The notes under the pieces are model-generated. The model saw nothing but the letters and a program-made list of their open reading frames with translations, searched no databases and was not told where the DNA came from. Shown piece by piece: positions 29,351-41,249 of a DNA stretch of 64,000 bases. The DNA is from Hermatobates lingyangjiaoensis (lineage: Eukaryota; Arthropoda; Insecta; Hemiptera; Hermatobatidae): assembly GCA_026182355.1 (NCBI GenBank), contig JAPFBL010000006.1, positions 6,848,501 to 6,912,500 of the forward strand. Reading direction: 5' to 3'. The translations under genes and the position numbers were made by a program. Numbering within the stretch: the first letter of the stretch is position 1; the number at the start of each line of letters is the position of its first letter.

Positions 29351-31335
29351 ATGAGTTTATATAGCGGTAAAAAGGACGACAATATGTCAATTTGGTCTGA
29401 TAGTGATGTTGGTAAATAAGAGTAACAAATTTTTTGCCTGTGATAATGAAATTTCTTTGTAACAGAAATAAGGCCCATGACTATTAGAAAAAAGAAGATG
29501 GATCCATGAATCGGACGAGAAAAGCAGTTTTGAGCAGTATTAATTCAAGATTGCTACAAACTAAGAAGAGAGTTAGTATTTTGGAATGAACTGATTCAAC
29601 GACTGACGAAGACGATGTTACTAATTATGAAAACAGTGATGAGAAGATTAAGGAAATTAAAAGAAATAAAGATGAAAAATATTACACAAAAGCTGAAAAT
29701 ATTATTCCTGCTAAAAAATTCAAAAATGAGGATTGCAAATGTAAGAAAGTTTGCAAGAATCGTATTGCAGAGAGCGACCGATTATATCTATTTAATTTAT
29801 TTTGGGAAAGAGGAGATTTTAATAAACAAAATACATTCTTTTGTGCATCTACTCAGCGTACGCCAATAAAAAGAAAAGAGGCAGAAATTTTAAGGGATCA
29901 GCTAAAGATTGTAGTTATAAATACTTTTTTAATATTAAAAAACAAAACTATTGCGGTATGTAGGAAGTTCTTTATAGAAACATTTAATATAACTGTAGGC
30001 AGATTACCTAGACCTCTCAAAGCAAAGGTAATAGGAAACGACTTACGTGGAAAAATGAAACGATTTTGCAGAAAGAGTGATAAAAAATTAGTGGATGCCG
30101 TAAAAGGTCATATACAAAGTTTTCCACACTATGAACGCCACTACACTCGTTCACACAATCCAAATAGAAAGTATCTGAGTTCTGATTTGAACTTAAGAAA
30201 AGTGTACAGTTTGTATGTTGAAAAGTGCGTAGAGAACACTACAACTTTTCTCAGCGAGCAAATATATAGGAAAATGTTTAAGAATAATTTTAATTTAAGT
30301 TTTCATCACCGACATAAAGACACGTGTCAAAACTGCGATTTCCTAAATATGAAAATTAAAGCTACCTCAGAGCTTAATGAAAAAAAAAAACAGTCTCATA
30401 GAAGAACATAGTACACATTTAAGCAATGCAGAACTGGCTAGAAAAGCTTTAAAAAATAATCAAAACTTAGCATCAACCAATCCAGATAAATATTTCGCAT
30501 TTTCCTTTCATCTACAAAAGGCCTTTCCATTTCCCAAATTATCTGTTTCTGTTGCTTATGATAAGCGAAGTATGTTCTTAATGAAGGTTGTCATAATTTT
30601 CCTGACAACCAAACTCATATGTATGCATGGAAAGAAACTGTAGCATCTAGAGGTGCGGAAGAAATAGCATCTTGCTGTCTGAAGCACATTTAAAATGTTA
30701 CAACCCAAGACCATATTATAGCATACAGTGATATGTGTTACCGGGCAAAACCGAAATATGAAGCTCGCACTGATGTGGTTAAGGATGATCAATCAGCTGA
30801 TTACAACATATGTTATTGATCACAAATTTTTATTGTCGGGTCATTCGCTTCTTCCAAATGACAGAGATTTTGGTGTTGTGGAAACAACATTGAAGAAAAA
30901 GGAACATCTATATACTGCTCAAGACTATTACAATACAATAAAGACATGCCGAAAAAAATAGCTTTATTTTGAATGAAATGAAAAGAGAAGATTTTGCCCC
31001 AACAAATCTCTAGAAGGGTAATATCAAATAGGAAAAAAATACGGATGGAGAAACTATAAACTGGCTAAAAATATGCTGGATGAGGTTTAGAAGAGATGAA
31101 CCGCTCAAAATAATTTACAAAACTAGTATGGAAAAAAGTGCTGAATTTAAAACAATTTTTTTTATTTGGAAAAAAAGGAAGACCTAAAAACCTCAATAAA
31201 ATTACTTTATTGGCACTGTATAAAACTCCAAGGCCTATAACAAAAAAGAAATACAAGGATGTGATAACTTTACTGCCTTACATACCACGTATTTACCATG
31301 AATACTTCACTAAACTAGTAGGAAAAGACAAATAA
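29351..31335 (+). pseudogene. transposase-like protein of unnamed family, frameshifted
   Basis: An open stretch at 29591-30411 encodes a Cys cluster (CKCKKVCKNRI) followed by a DRLYLFNLFW block, then YSLYVEKC, IYRKMFKNNFNLSF and a C-x2-C (DTCQNCD). An indel in an A11 run at 30380-30390 shifts the frame; it continues with FSFHLQKAFPFPK and VAYDKR, shifts again near 30585 (MYAWKETVASRGAEE; AYSDM), then GQNRN, IDHKF and GHSLLPNDRDFGVVE, and ends YIPRIYHEYF. From memory of such proteins, FDLQ, YSD and NDRDFG are the most conserved acidic sites. Here FDLQ reads FHLQ. I know no tested function; a DUF-type label exists for part of it, but I am not certain which. Several stops make this copy dead. 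Confidence 0.7.
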
Positions 31336-31571
31336 TTTCAAAATTATAAGCTTTTGTTTTTTGTTATCTTAACGAAGTTATTTACATTATACATTTGTTT
31401 ATTCATATCGCTTTTTTGATATAACTAATATTAACTCTTAATGAATTTGATTACTCGAGTATTTAAATGGCTTCATTATTACTTTTTACATTAAAAATCC
31501 ATTTTAGTAAAGCTAATGTTCTATAAAAACATGGACTTAAATTTATTGTAGTTTTTATTTTTTGTAATACG

Positions 31572-31795
31572 TTATTTTTGAAAATGGTATAAGTCCATTT
31601 TGAGCTAAGGAAATCATTTATTTTTTTAAAAAAAATTATTAATTATTATTTCATAATAAAATTTAAAAGGTGTATAGTATTAAAAACATCACTCGAATAG
31701 ATTAACGTTTGCCAATATTTTTAAATTAACTCAAATGCAAACCTTTAATTATCTCGATACATAAAAAAATGGACTTATACCACTTTCAAAAATAA
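31572..31795. mobile_element. 224-bp MITE-like unit
   Basis: TTATTTTTGAAAATGGTATAAG at 31572 faces CTTATACCACTTTCAAAAATAA ending at 31795. So the right end of the transposon also carries a complete inverted-repeat unit of MITE size without coding sequence. Confidence 0.65.
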
Positions 31796-32559
31796 CAGCT
31801 GATATATTCTTAAAACATTTCTTTGTTTTTAAGTAAAAACATGAAAATGCTATAGATAAATAAAAATATTGTATAATAGAATGATTCGATACAAGAATAC
31901 AAATATAGAGAGTTTGTTGGGGGTTTCGTTGGAAAATGGTCTGAACCTATCAAGCGGGGAGGAAAATTAAGATGAAAGCACTTACATTACTGAATTTCAC
32001 TTCAAATAGCTTGTGCCTCACCATCCACAAGCATGCAGAATGTCACTGTAAAGAGTGTCAAAAGCTCTCATACTCTATCCTACCAGAGAATTAGCGCAGC
32101 AGATTCAAAAGGTGTGGTCTTGGTGTTGGGTGACTTGAGGGAGGACTTAAATTTTAATTTTTTTTTAAATTAAAATTAATTTAAAAAAAATCGATTACTT
32201 CAGAATTTCCACCTGTTAGTGAAATACAGTACTAATTGGTGTTTAATGGATAATGGATAATTTTCAATACTAATTGACAATGTTATATGGATAAAATAGA
32301 AAATATTACGTAATATTCGGATGATTCAATACAGAAATACAAATATAGAAAACCCTATAAAAATTCTCATTTTTAAAGAAAGATTCTAAAAAGATTACTA
32401 TACCATAAGTACACAGCATAAGTGCAGTATCTTACTGCTGCTTTTATATTCGACTTCTAGAAAATCTGAAGGTAATTATTAAAAACACAATTGTTGATAC
32501 AAAATATGGTTTTTCCTTTCAAAGTTCGAGTAGTATTCCTACTTGGAGGGATTTTATTA
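31796..32559. other. AT-rich DNA with short duplicated pieces
   Basis: 32190-32255 repeats 28255-28325. 31870-31915 ('gattcgatacaagaatacaa') repeats at 32322-32350 ('gattcaatacagaaatacaa'). These pairs suggest an older element or target duplication around the transposon. No gene. Confidence 0.45.
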
Positions 32560-33345
32560 CAATTTTCACAAGCTCCGTTTTCATATTACACAAGTGATCC
32601 GTTAAGTTTAGGATAAACAATCAGTTTTTGTAGGTTTATTGTTCTTTGCCGTGATGAAATCTAATGAGTTTCTTTTTCATAAATTGCTAATTTTTTGTTC
32701 AATTTTTGGAGAAATTCTCATGATTTTTTAATGAGCCGTTAAACGTCAAAAAACATTTTCTGAAAACAGAAAATGTACTGTAACGGCCCTCTGGTAAATC
32801 TAATTTTGAAAAAAAAATATCTCAACTCATCCTCCTCACAATGCTCTATTTTTAGTTATGGTTTCATTTTGATCCGTCAAGCTGTGTGGCTTGTATCGCT
32901 CTCACAAGCTTTGAGATTGAATTATAAGTCAAAAATTCTAACATTTTATTGAAAAAAAGTATTTCCTGTTGTTTGAAAAATTTGAGGTAATTTTTCGTTT
33001 ACTGCTTTTGCAGATAAAGCGACAATTTCAAGACTCTAGAATTTGTAGTTTAGGAGAAAAAAAATGTAATCTAAAAACAGGTTTTTTTGGTAAAAAAGTG
33101 ACTTTCCAATCATGCATAATTACTCCAAACAATAGGGCTCATCTAGAATATGAGGCCCATTTATGTGCAAAATACGACCTTAGTCCATCAAAGATTTTGG
33201 ACTGTAGTGTGGTAAAAAGCTTTGGTTACATACTTACCCACCCACCCTCACACAGACATCATCGAAAAACTTCATAAAACGACTTCTGGGACCTCAAAAC
33301 GTATGGTTCCGTATATATGATTGACTATAGTTTACTTATAGTAAA
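32560..33345 (+). repeat. dispersed repeat R1, copy near full length
   Basis: Matches 61690-62470 in the same order and orientation, for example 'aatgagccgtt', 'ggtttcattttgatccgtca', 'cttgtatcgctctcac', 'tttgagattgaattataagt', 'catgcataattac' and 'cttctgggacctcaaaac'. Both end near a short palindrome (tttacttatagtaaagtaaa here). No frame is shared by the copies, so it looks non-coding or long dead. Confidence 0.85.
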
Positions 33346-33589
33346 GTAAAAATTAATAAATAAAATACGTACAAAATAATGAACGGAAATAAAACATTTC
33401 TAATTGAATATGGGTGAGCTGAAATGATTCACAGAAATAAAGAAGCAATGTAGAATAAATATTGTTGTTTTTTGAAAATTTGTGCTACTCATTAATAGGG
33501 TCTCTGCATTAATTGTATCAAACAAACCATTATGCTACTGCTGTTTTTCATCATAAAAAAAAATTGACTGTGGACCTCTTTCTCTAACA

Positions 33590-33900
33590 GACAACTCATT
33601 CTAGAAGATACTATAATAGAAAACTGACTATAGAAGACATTCTATAACTGAAAGTGACCTTGAAGGCATATTATAATGATTGTAGAAGACATACCATAAC
33701 TGATAACTAATTGAAGAAGACATTAGTATTTCGATACTAAAGTGATCCTAAAGACTCTAGTAACTGAATACTTATTAGTGACAGAAAGCATACTGTAACT
33801 GAAAACTGACATTGGAAGGTTACTATATTAGAAGTCTTTGATTGTGGAAAGTAGATCAGAAAACTTATCATAATGGAGAACTGATATTATAATAGATATC
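33590..33900 (+). repeat. degenerate minisatellite, about 40-base unit
   Basis: 'gaagacatactataactgaa' and 'aactgactata' variants recur with irregular spacing seven or eight times. Copies are diverged. Confidence 0.5.
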
Positions 33901-34693
33901 AGTTTATGATATTTGTACTGATCGTAGAAAGCTGACTGATGGCACGAGCAAACTGTAACAGAAGAATGTATGATGACCCACCCGATACTACAATAGCGGG
34001 CTACAGTTGGGATCAATCGCAGTGCCTCATGTACAGTCGAGTAAGATGCAAATGTTTTAACTGGAGACAGTGTCTAGATAATAACATATAAACGAATTCA
34101 CTAAATTTGACATATCATGCTAGTCGTAGTCTCATAAGCTTAGCAGACTTTTCCCTTCTCAGTTCGCCTTTGTTCACAATCAGTTTACTATAGGCCAATG
34201 TATTATCAACTTCTTTGACAATTAATTCAATTTACTGATTTTTTTGCTTGTTATACCCTTTTGTCAATTATTACGCAAAGTACATCTCAGCACAAAATCT
34301 CAACTGACTCCGTATATTTTTTTTGCCTCTTACAATATCCAAAATTCATGAGATTTTTTTAATGCTGTATTCATATTTAGACTGTAATTAATACGAAATG
34401 TAAAGCATTTTTTGTCTTAGAGCAGGTATCTTATTGTGAGGGAACTTACTTACATTCATATCACACGAGGTACAACGTGTATACAACAAAACTATACTAT
34501 GAGTAAAATATCAATTAGTAAAATTGAGGCCTAAAATTGAGTAAAGGAGAGCACATAAATATAATTAATTAGTTAATAAAGATATATAAAAATTAAAGTA
34601 AAATGAAAGTAATATAAAATATTTTGTATACATTCTATACAAAACTAATTTTCATTACTTGTGCAATCTGTTATAGTGTGGCATTTACTCATA
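33901..34693. other. no gene seen
   Basis: AT-rich, with short frames only. Confidence 0.4.
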
Positions 34694-34978
34694 TTGGGGA
34701 TTTCAAGAATTACGTCTAAACACAAAAAAATGTTTAATATGAAACTAAGAATGCGTTTCAAACCCATAATTTGCTTCTTCAGGTTAACATCTGCACTATT
34801 CGGAGTTGATCAACGGGAAGGAGTTGCAATGGATGGAGGCCATTCTAACTCCTTCCCGTAGACCTACTCTCAACAGTGCAGATATTAACCTGAAGAAGAA
34901 CACTAAGTGTTCGAAACACGTTGTTGGTTTCATATTAAACTTTTTTTTGTGTGAATACGTAATTCTTGAAATCCCCAA
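34694..34978. mobile_element. PLE-type terminal repeat, family H, head-to-head foldback
   Basis: Arms of about 140 bases: 'ttggggatttcaagaattac' at 34694 pairs with 'ttcttgaaatccccaa' ending at 34978, and 'cttcaggttaacatctgcac' with 'gtgcagatattaacctgaag'. The centre holds 'gggaaggagtt' and its complement. The right arm contains the best hammerhead-like core of the window; in the left arm stem II has decayed. Confidence 0.75.
34884..34928 (+). ncRNA. hammerhead-ribozyme-like RNA motif (best copy)
   Basis: Stem I AUUAAC (34884-34889) with GUUGGU (34923-34928), six pairs including two G-U. CUGAAGA core (34890-34896), one extra A, stem II GAACAC-UAA-GUGUUC (six Watson-Crick pairs), GAAA (34913-34916), minimal stem III C-AC-G closed by A-U, cleavage-site U at 34922. 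All three helices and every core base except the extra A agree with a type I hammerhead. Self-cleavage would release a 5'-OH end at 34923. Confidence 0.65.
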
Positions 34979-36429
34979 AACCGAGTTTTTATATGTATTT
35001 ATATTTTCACATTATTAAGCTAATATAATTTATTTTCAACTATACAATTGAAGTAATTCAAGTCAAATCATATTAAATATTGCCTAATAGCTAAAAGGCA
35101 TAAAGTGAAATTTTGAAAGTTTTTATATTTTATAATCAATAGAAGAGTGGGTTGAAATTAGCACCCGCTTTAGTAATACAAGAAGGCATTAGTAATACCT
35201 TCCTCATGCTTCAGTATTCCTCAAACCCAGTAGAGTCCTTGATCAAAAACCATTCATATATTTGACAAACGTGAATGAGATCTACCTCACGGAGTGACTT
35301 GTAAAGAGTTTATAACTATTTTAGAACAACATACACCCGGCTACGCGCAAGCAGGTATCGAAAATGAATTCAGGTCACCTCTGACATGTAAATATCTAAA
35401 TATTTGCAGTTTTGTTTTTTCATAATCTATTAAGAAAATGCTATATTGTATATTATATGATACATAGGTACGATACAGTAACGTCCCTCAGTACTTTTAA
35501 AAAAATTAATTTTTACATTTAAAATTAACTAACTAAAAGCACTTTAACATCTTTTAAAGTATTTTAACGTCTTATAACTAAAAAAAAAATGTTTGAATCT
35601 AATGAAAAATATTCTAATTAATGAAAACAAATACAGTAAAAGTTGAGTTTTGTCTTTAAGGCATATTTTTTCCCTTCTATGATTCACTTTTTTTTAGAAC
35701 TATATATTTCTTTATTTATATATTACCAGTATCATGATCAAAAGCTTTTAATTTCAATCTAAAGTCAGTAATATATGTTTACAATTTGATGAAATCTCCC
35801 CTTTTCAAGTGAGTTTTTTAAAATAATTCCATTCAATGTTTGTATCAATTCTATACCAGCTGTAGTATTTCATGTAAACAATTTGAGTTTGTTGGTGTGA
35901 TGTTGAATGACGGTGTTGGGAAATGATTGAAGTTACCCTACAAGTGTGTATATGTGACATCTAATAAGGCATCTGCAACTTCAACTTTACTTTATAGTAT
36001 AATCATAATTTTATATAATACATCTATTGTAAAACTTAATTTAATTTTTGGCTTTATTTTAATACAGTTATTGTGCAAGTTTATTGTCAAATTCACATAT
36101 AATAAAATTAATCATATATTTCGTTTTAATAAGGCTGTTTCAGTTTATCAGTTATGAGGAAATTAAAATCATTGGTCTAGAACACCGTTCTTTGAGTAGG
36201 CCTTGAAGTGAACACAAATGATCATCTGGATTGAATGCTTTATGACACCCATTGAAAGACTCTAGTTTTATATGCTGAAGAAATGGTTTGTAACCATTCA
36301 AATATCCTGCATTCTGAAGAATGTTTGCACTACACAGGCACCTTTCAGAGGATTGTAACTGACAAATAGATTAAGAACTAAATTCTAAGTTCTTAAACCT
36401 AGTTAATAGGTGGCCAGAAGAATGGATCC
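34979..36429. other. no gene seen
   Basis: AT-rich. A 76-codon frame at 35927-36157 is hydrophobic but unrecognised. Confidence 0.4.
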
Positions 36430-36930
36430 AATTTAGTTTTAAAAAGCTCATTACACATTCCGCATTCCAACTGAACTTACATTTGCATAGAATAGTGTCT
36501 CTTCAAAAGAAGAATTTCAAAATACGAGTATATGTACAAGTTCTCTGGAAATTGTTGTACTTAACTATTATGAATGGAAGCTGTATTTGATATCATATGA
36601 AGAATAATGTAGAAGAGGTAGAAACCTTTGACCACATATATCTAAATGCGAGACAATCATTTGGAGGTGAGACAATTTTTTGTCAAATAATGCTTGAACA
36701 TTAGAAGTGAGGGATACTTCTCTTTTGTATAAAGGTCATTAAACAACTTAAAATATGAAGTTCAATTTAGTTACAACAATGGGATGTATGACATGACAGG
36801 TATAGTGGCGGACGTACAAGTCCGATGAGATTGAAGCCCTCAGTTTAATAACCTGTCAAATTGGTCAATCAATCATTTCAAGTTTCTTTCAACTGTTAAA
36901 ATGATTATAGCCAGATGTAAACAAACGATA
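36430..36930 (+). repeat. dispersed repeat R2, copy 1
   Basis: Matches 41517-42010 in order and orientation: 'tccaatttagttt', 'ttccaactg', 'tatgaatggaagctgtattt', 'gaagtgagggata', 'ggtcattaaacaacttaaaa', 'tctgaagttaaattta'-type words. The copies differ at perhaps a quarter to a third of positions by eye. Confidence 0.75.
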
Positions 36931-37859
36931 CACTATTGATTTATCTATATGTAAAGATACATTAAATTAAAACAAAATATTTGGTCGCGAATTTGATATT
37001 TACTTATTGTAAAGTTTGTATTGTTTTCTTTTAAATAATATATTAATACATTTTTTTTATAACAAAAAGTAACGGAACTTCTAATTGTGTTACCAGCCTT
37101 GAAGAAGGAAGTATATTAGAGTTATGGATTTGAAGAAGTGTTGCGTTGGTTTTTGGTGTTTTGGTGTAGGTGGGGGGGGGGGGGGGGTTGGAGGAGCGGG
37201 GAGTTCGCGATTCCATTGAACAAGTTGGCAAGACTGGTCGGGTTAAAACGTGCTGACTTGACACACGGTCGTCAGTCAAGAAACATAAGGTTGTGCGGCT
37301 TGATTCGCTGTTTTACTTAGTGCCCCATCACATCGTCTTCTCCACGCTATGCCACAGGACAATGATTTGGAACTTCTCATGTCCCATCTCGGTAAATACC
37401 CTCCACCCATCGTATTATCGTATTATCCACTCACTATATCATCACCATTGTCAGATAACTTTTAGTGTATTAAATGTTAATTACATATTTAGTAATAAAT
37501 GTTTCTTATACGTAACAAATCAAAATTCACTAAAATAATAAATAAAATAAAAACAAGTTTTAAATCATTTGGCGATTCCTTATTCTTAAGGAACACAGAT
37601 CAAACTATTTTGAGATATTTCAGGTCATTGAGAATAAGCAATTGTAAAATGTTTTAGGACTTTTATACTTTACATGTCGGAACTCTTTATATTATATATA
37701 TTTAAGTATATAATATATACATAATCAAATAAATAAAATGATTCTACCAACTAAATAAAATACGTTTACAGAAAGAAAACATACAGAAAAGCTCCATTGA
37801 TGTGTTTTCTTTCAGTGGATTTACGTTATATATAAATAATATATCTCAGAGTGAAAATA
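36931..37859. other. no gene seen; poly(G) at 37170-37187
   Basis: A G-run of about 18 at 37170-37187 lies inside two opposed short frames of biased composition. Nothing else recognised. Confidence 0.4.
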
Positions 37860-37960
37860 CATAAAAGAAAACACAAAAACTCACTACGATATTTCGACAC
37901 CCGTCATCACAACGAGAACTAAGCGATCATCTCAGAATTCAATTTAACCAGGAAAAAAAT
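37855..37960 (-). mobile_element. PLE-type terminal repeat, family D
   Basis: The minus strand reads TGATGACGGGTGTCGAAATATCGTAGTGAG, then a tail like that at 57270-57320 and 43800-43850. It adjoins family A at 37970. Confidence 0.5.
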
Positions 37961-37969
37961 GAAATGGGA

Positions 37970-38500
37970 CAACATGAAATGAAAAATAAAAAAGACTAAG
38001 ATTATGATCATTAGGTCTTCTAACGAAGACCACTTGTGGTTGAAAGATCTTTTATCAGTGATTGTTATTTCATGTGTTTATTTGAAATCTTGTTACATAT
38101 GTATTTCACGTGTTTATGTGAAATCTTTATATATATATATATATGTATATCAATGACCAAACAACAATATGAAATGGGAAAAAAACAAGACTAAGATCAT
38201 TCAACCGTAACAAGTGGTCTTCGTCAGAGTCAAAAACCCAGTTAAAACACTAGATGCAGAAAACATCTGGTGAGGGGTTGAGAAGAGTGGGAGGGAAGAG
38301 TGGTATTTTAAAAGGGTGAAAGCGCAGGAAAGGACTAATGTCCAGAAAGAGATGTTTGGGGAAACAAATGAGTACAGTAAGAAAAAGTAAAAAACTACCC
38401 GGTAGCTGTCAACCCTCTTAGAAGAGGCTATTGCCCTCGTAACAATATGATTGATTGTTATTTCACGTGTTTATTTGAAATCTTTATATATACATATAAT
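37970..38500. mobile_element. family A terminal repeats, two copies with internal sequence
   Basis: A plus-strand copy (about 37970-38110) with 'gaagaccacttgtggttgaa' is followed after (TA)n by a longer minus-strand copy (38145-38500). The latter has the core at 38189-38231 (GACT/AGTC stem I kept, GAAA changed to GAAT). It extends inward through 'catctggtgaggggttgaga', 'gggagggaagagtgg' and 'gaaaggactaatgtcc', the same internal sequence as 57455-57560 in the other orientation. Confidence 0.6.
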
Positions 38501-38514
38501 TGTTTTGATCTCTT

Positions 38515-38850
38515 CATTCAACACAGTACTTGGTAAGTTCTTTTTAGGGCTAGGTCTTGGAATTGAACTACTCCTTCGTATACCAACGTTTCTCTTGTAT
38601 TTATACAATATCATTATGGATTAATACATTATAGAATAGGAAAGAAAACGCCATATACATATTTTATGATGTAAACAAGTTTTTTAAGTTGTTATTGTCA
38701 GTACTGTAGCCCACATTAAAATTACATATTGTTATTGAAAATATTATAGCCTTATATCTTGTAGCCCTGATTATGATGTATATATATCTAATGCGTTGGC
38801 ATAAGAAGGAGTAGTTCCAAACCTAGCCCTCAAAAAAAACTTACCAAATA
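38515..38850. mobile_element. family F terminal repeats, diverged foldback
   Basis: 'acttggtaagttctttttag', 'ggctaggt', 'gaactactccttcgtat' and 'ccaacg' on the left return inverted as 'cgttgg', 'agaaggagtagttccaa', 'acctagccct' and 'aacttaccaa' on the right. The middle 38600-38780 is AT-rich. Confidence 0.55.
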
Positions 38851-38854
38851 CAAT

Positions 38855-38879
38855 GTATATATATAATATATATATATAT

Positions 38880-38913
<34 letters not shown>

Positions 38914-38920
38914 ATATATG
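38855..38920. repeat. (TA)n microsatellite
   Basis: Interrupted TA tract between families F and C. Confidence 0.85.
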
Positions 38921-38924
38921 GGTT

Positions 38925-39195
38925 ACTTGCCGTTGCGCCTACAACGTGCTTGGTCTCCCATTCTCTTTTCTCCTGAAGACGGATTACCCGAAAATTTGAG
39001 TCTATAAGTGTGTTTCCCTACTTTGTGTGTTGCTCTTTGTTAATCTCGAACTCGTATATATAATATATATATATATGATACTTTTTTTCGTTGGAAATAC
39101 GATCCAAAACGGACAAATATAGTTCAATATAATATAATAATATAATATAATAATAATATAATAATAATAATATAATATAATATAATAATTGAACT
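38925..39195 (+). mobile_element. family C terminal repeat plus (TAATA)n tract
   Basis: CCTGAAGACGGATTACCCGAAAA at 38981 is followed by the tail 'agtgtgtttccctac'. 39085-39130 ('cgttggaaatacg', 'cggacaaatatagttcaat') is the family C tail also seen at 1873-1925. 39125-39190 is an imperfect TAATA repeat. Confidence 0.5.
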
Positions 39196-39289
39196 ATATA
39201 TATATGATGAAACATGAAACAGTTAGATATTTGAAAAAAAATCTCACTCGGATTTTGTGAGCTTTTGCGTGTTCTCTTTCCTTTTTTTT

Positions 39290-39625
39290 TTTACAACGTT
39301 TATTGTCCAGTAGGAACCTGTAATTGTAACCTCTATAAAGGAAAATTAAACGTTGGTTAGAATAAAAAAAAAATTTTTTTCTACCGTGCTATCTTCTCTT
39401 GTCTTGTCTTCTCTTCCTCGGTTAAACCAAACTTTTGAGACAGTAAGTGTGTAAACCTATTGTGTGTGCTTCTTTAGTTTACTTTTGAATGTGTATATAA
39501 AATGAGACCTCACAGAAATCATGTGAAATCTTGTGAACAATTTATAAACCGCAGTAAGAAATACAAAAATGAGACTAAGATCTTTCAATCAATCAGCTGG
39601 TTCATGTGAAAGATGCCTTTCTGCT
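39290..39625. mobile_element. decayed family C and family A fragments
   Basis: 39345-39360 ('aaacgttggttag') and 39440-39470 ('gacagtaagtgtgtaaacct') resemble the ends of other copies. 39545-39605 ('accgcagtaagaaatac', 'gactaagatctttcaat') is a family A 3' end on the minus strand. Confidence 0.4.
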
Positions 39626-41249
39626 TTGGTCACTGAAATGATCTTTAATCATACATTTATATACGTATTTGCTCACAAATAAAGTCGAGTTGCCCTCTAC
39701 CAGATTTACATATTATAATAATTAAAAATAATTAAGAGAAATCTACAGTAGACTTTACGAGATGTAAACTTATTACCAAGTCTACAAATATAAATGTGTG
39801 TCTTGTGAAAATGTAATTTTTCATTTAATCAGTTCTCATTGAAATAACTGATTGATTGAGTTTAATTGGACTCATTGATAATCAGTTTAATTATTAGATT
39901 TATTATAATGTAACTATTTCAATTTCGCCAGTTATAACTTTGTTACAATACAATCTAATAAATGACTACTAGTAAAACTTTTCAGTGTAATATTTCCTCT
40001 TCCAATATTTAAAATAGTAAGAAATTGTTATCATATAATAAATATTTCCATTCTATAAAAAAAAAATACATTCACAAATTGTAGTATTGCAAAATGTAAT
40101 ATTGCAAAAAAAGTTATGAACAGATTTTTCCATAAGGAGGAATTTTTTAGTTTAATTTCATTATGATTCCTTAAACAGTTTTTGAAATTTAAATTTAAGT
40201 TAAATTTTTTTCATTTTCATTCATTAAGTTGTCCAAGAGTTCAGTTTAAGATAAACTGAACAGTTAATAAGTTTGTTAAACTGATCTTAACAAAGATGTT
40301 AAGATGTTGAGAAATGTTATGAAATTTTTTTTGTATGTAAAAGTATTATCAGTTCTACATTAGTTAAAAAAAGAAATTTCAATTCTCCAGAGTTGGTAAT
40401 TAAGGAGAAAAGAAATTGTTTGAAATTCGCATAATGGAAAATAGATATTTATTTATGAGGATGCAATATTGTGAAAAGAAGACAAGGATTTTACTTAAGC
40501 TGACCTCTGTTACTCATTTACAACGATAAAGACATTGAGGCATCATCTGCCAACGAAAGTGAAAGGAGAAACCCAACCACAAGGCGAAGAGTCCTAGTGT
40601 CCCTCCAACCTTGCCTTTGACCCAATCAGGCAATTAGCTGCCTTAAAAATATATAACATTCAATAATATCTCTCAAAAAATTCTTTTGCTACAAGAACAA
40701 ATATCTATTTAAAGTCGTTTAGTTTAAGCTACAGAGTACATTCAAATCTCTTAATCCTTCCTTAATTGATTATGTTATGTAGACTTGTTTAGTTGAATTA
40801 ATAACTGAAATCGTTGATACACATATGCAACAAAAATAAAATAAAAATATAATTAATGGAGAGAATAAGCGAATTTAATTTCATCTTGTTTAGTAAATGC
40901 CTTCTTGTTGAGAGTGCTGCAGACAAAGAGGTCAAAGTTACGAGTAAACAAAGTCGTAGCTTGTACAACTTTCACCCTATAAAGACAAACATATTTCATA
41001 ATTCTATTTTGTTGGAAACAAAAATTGAATTTAAAATGAATGACAAATTTAGCAATGTTTTTATTTATAATTGAAATGATTAGTCCTCTTGAAAAAAGTA
41101 ATTTTTTTCTATCTTGAACAACAAAAAACTTAGTATTTTGTCTCAGCGTATAGCTTTGAATAATGAAATCATCTTTCACTCAATGGAGTGAATGAATATA
41201 TAATGTAAATATAAGTTCAAATACGAAGAAAAGTAACACACATAATAAA
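39626..41249. other. no gene seen
   Basis: AT-rich. Overlapping frames on both strands at 40853-41179 have no family signature. 40510-40620 is slightly GC-richer but unrecognised. Confidence 0.4.

Larger units (their letters stand above)
28423..31795 (+). mobile_element. TIR DNA transposon with uncharacterised transposase-like protein
   Basis: Terminal inverted repeats TTTTTGAAAGTGGTATAAGTCC (28423) and its complement ending at 31792 bound about 3.37 kb. A TAA flanks both ends (28420-28422; 31793-31795), which could be a 3-base target duplication or part of the repeat. Inside are a 405-base tandem duplication, a broken protein gene (29351-31335) and a MITE-sized unit with the same ends. The protein family recurs in invertebrate genomes as hypothetical proteins; its placement here between inverted repeats supports a transposase role. 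Confidence 0.75.

Noticed and set aside
37855..37960. family D ends as proper hammerheads
   Set aside because: Stem II can be drawn only by using the core G and A, so I call them related terminal repeats and not ribozyme-like.
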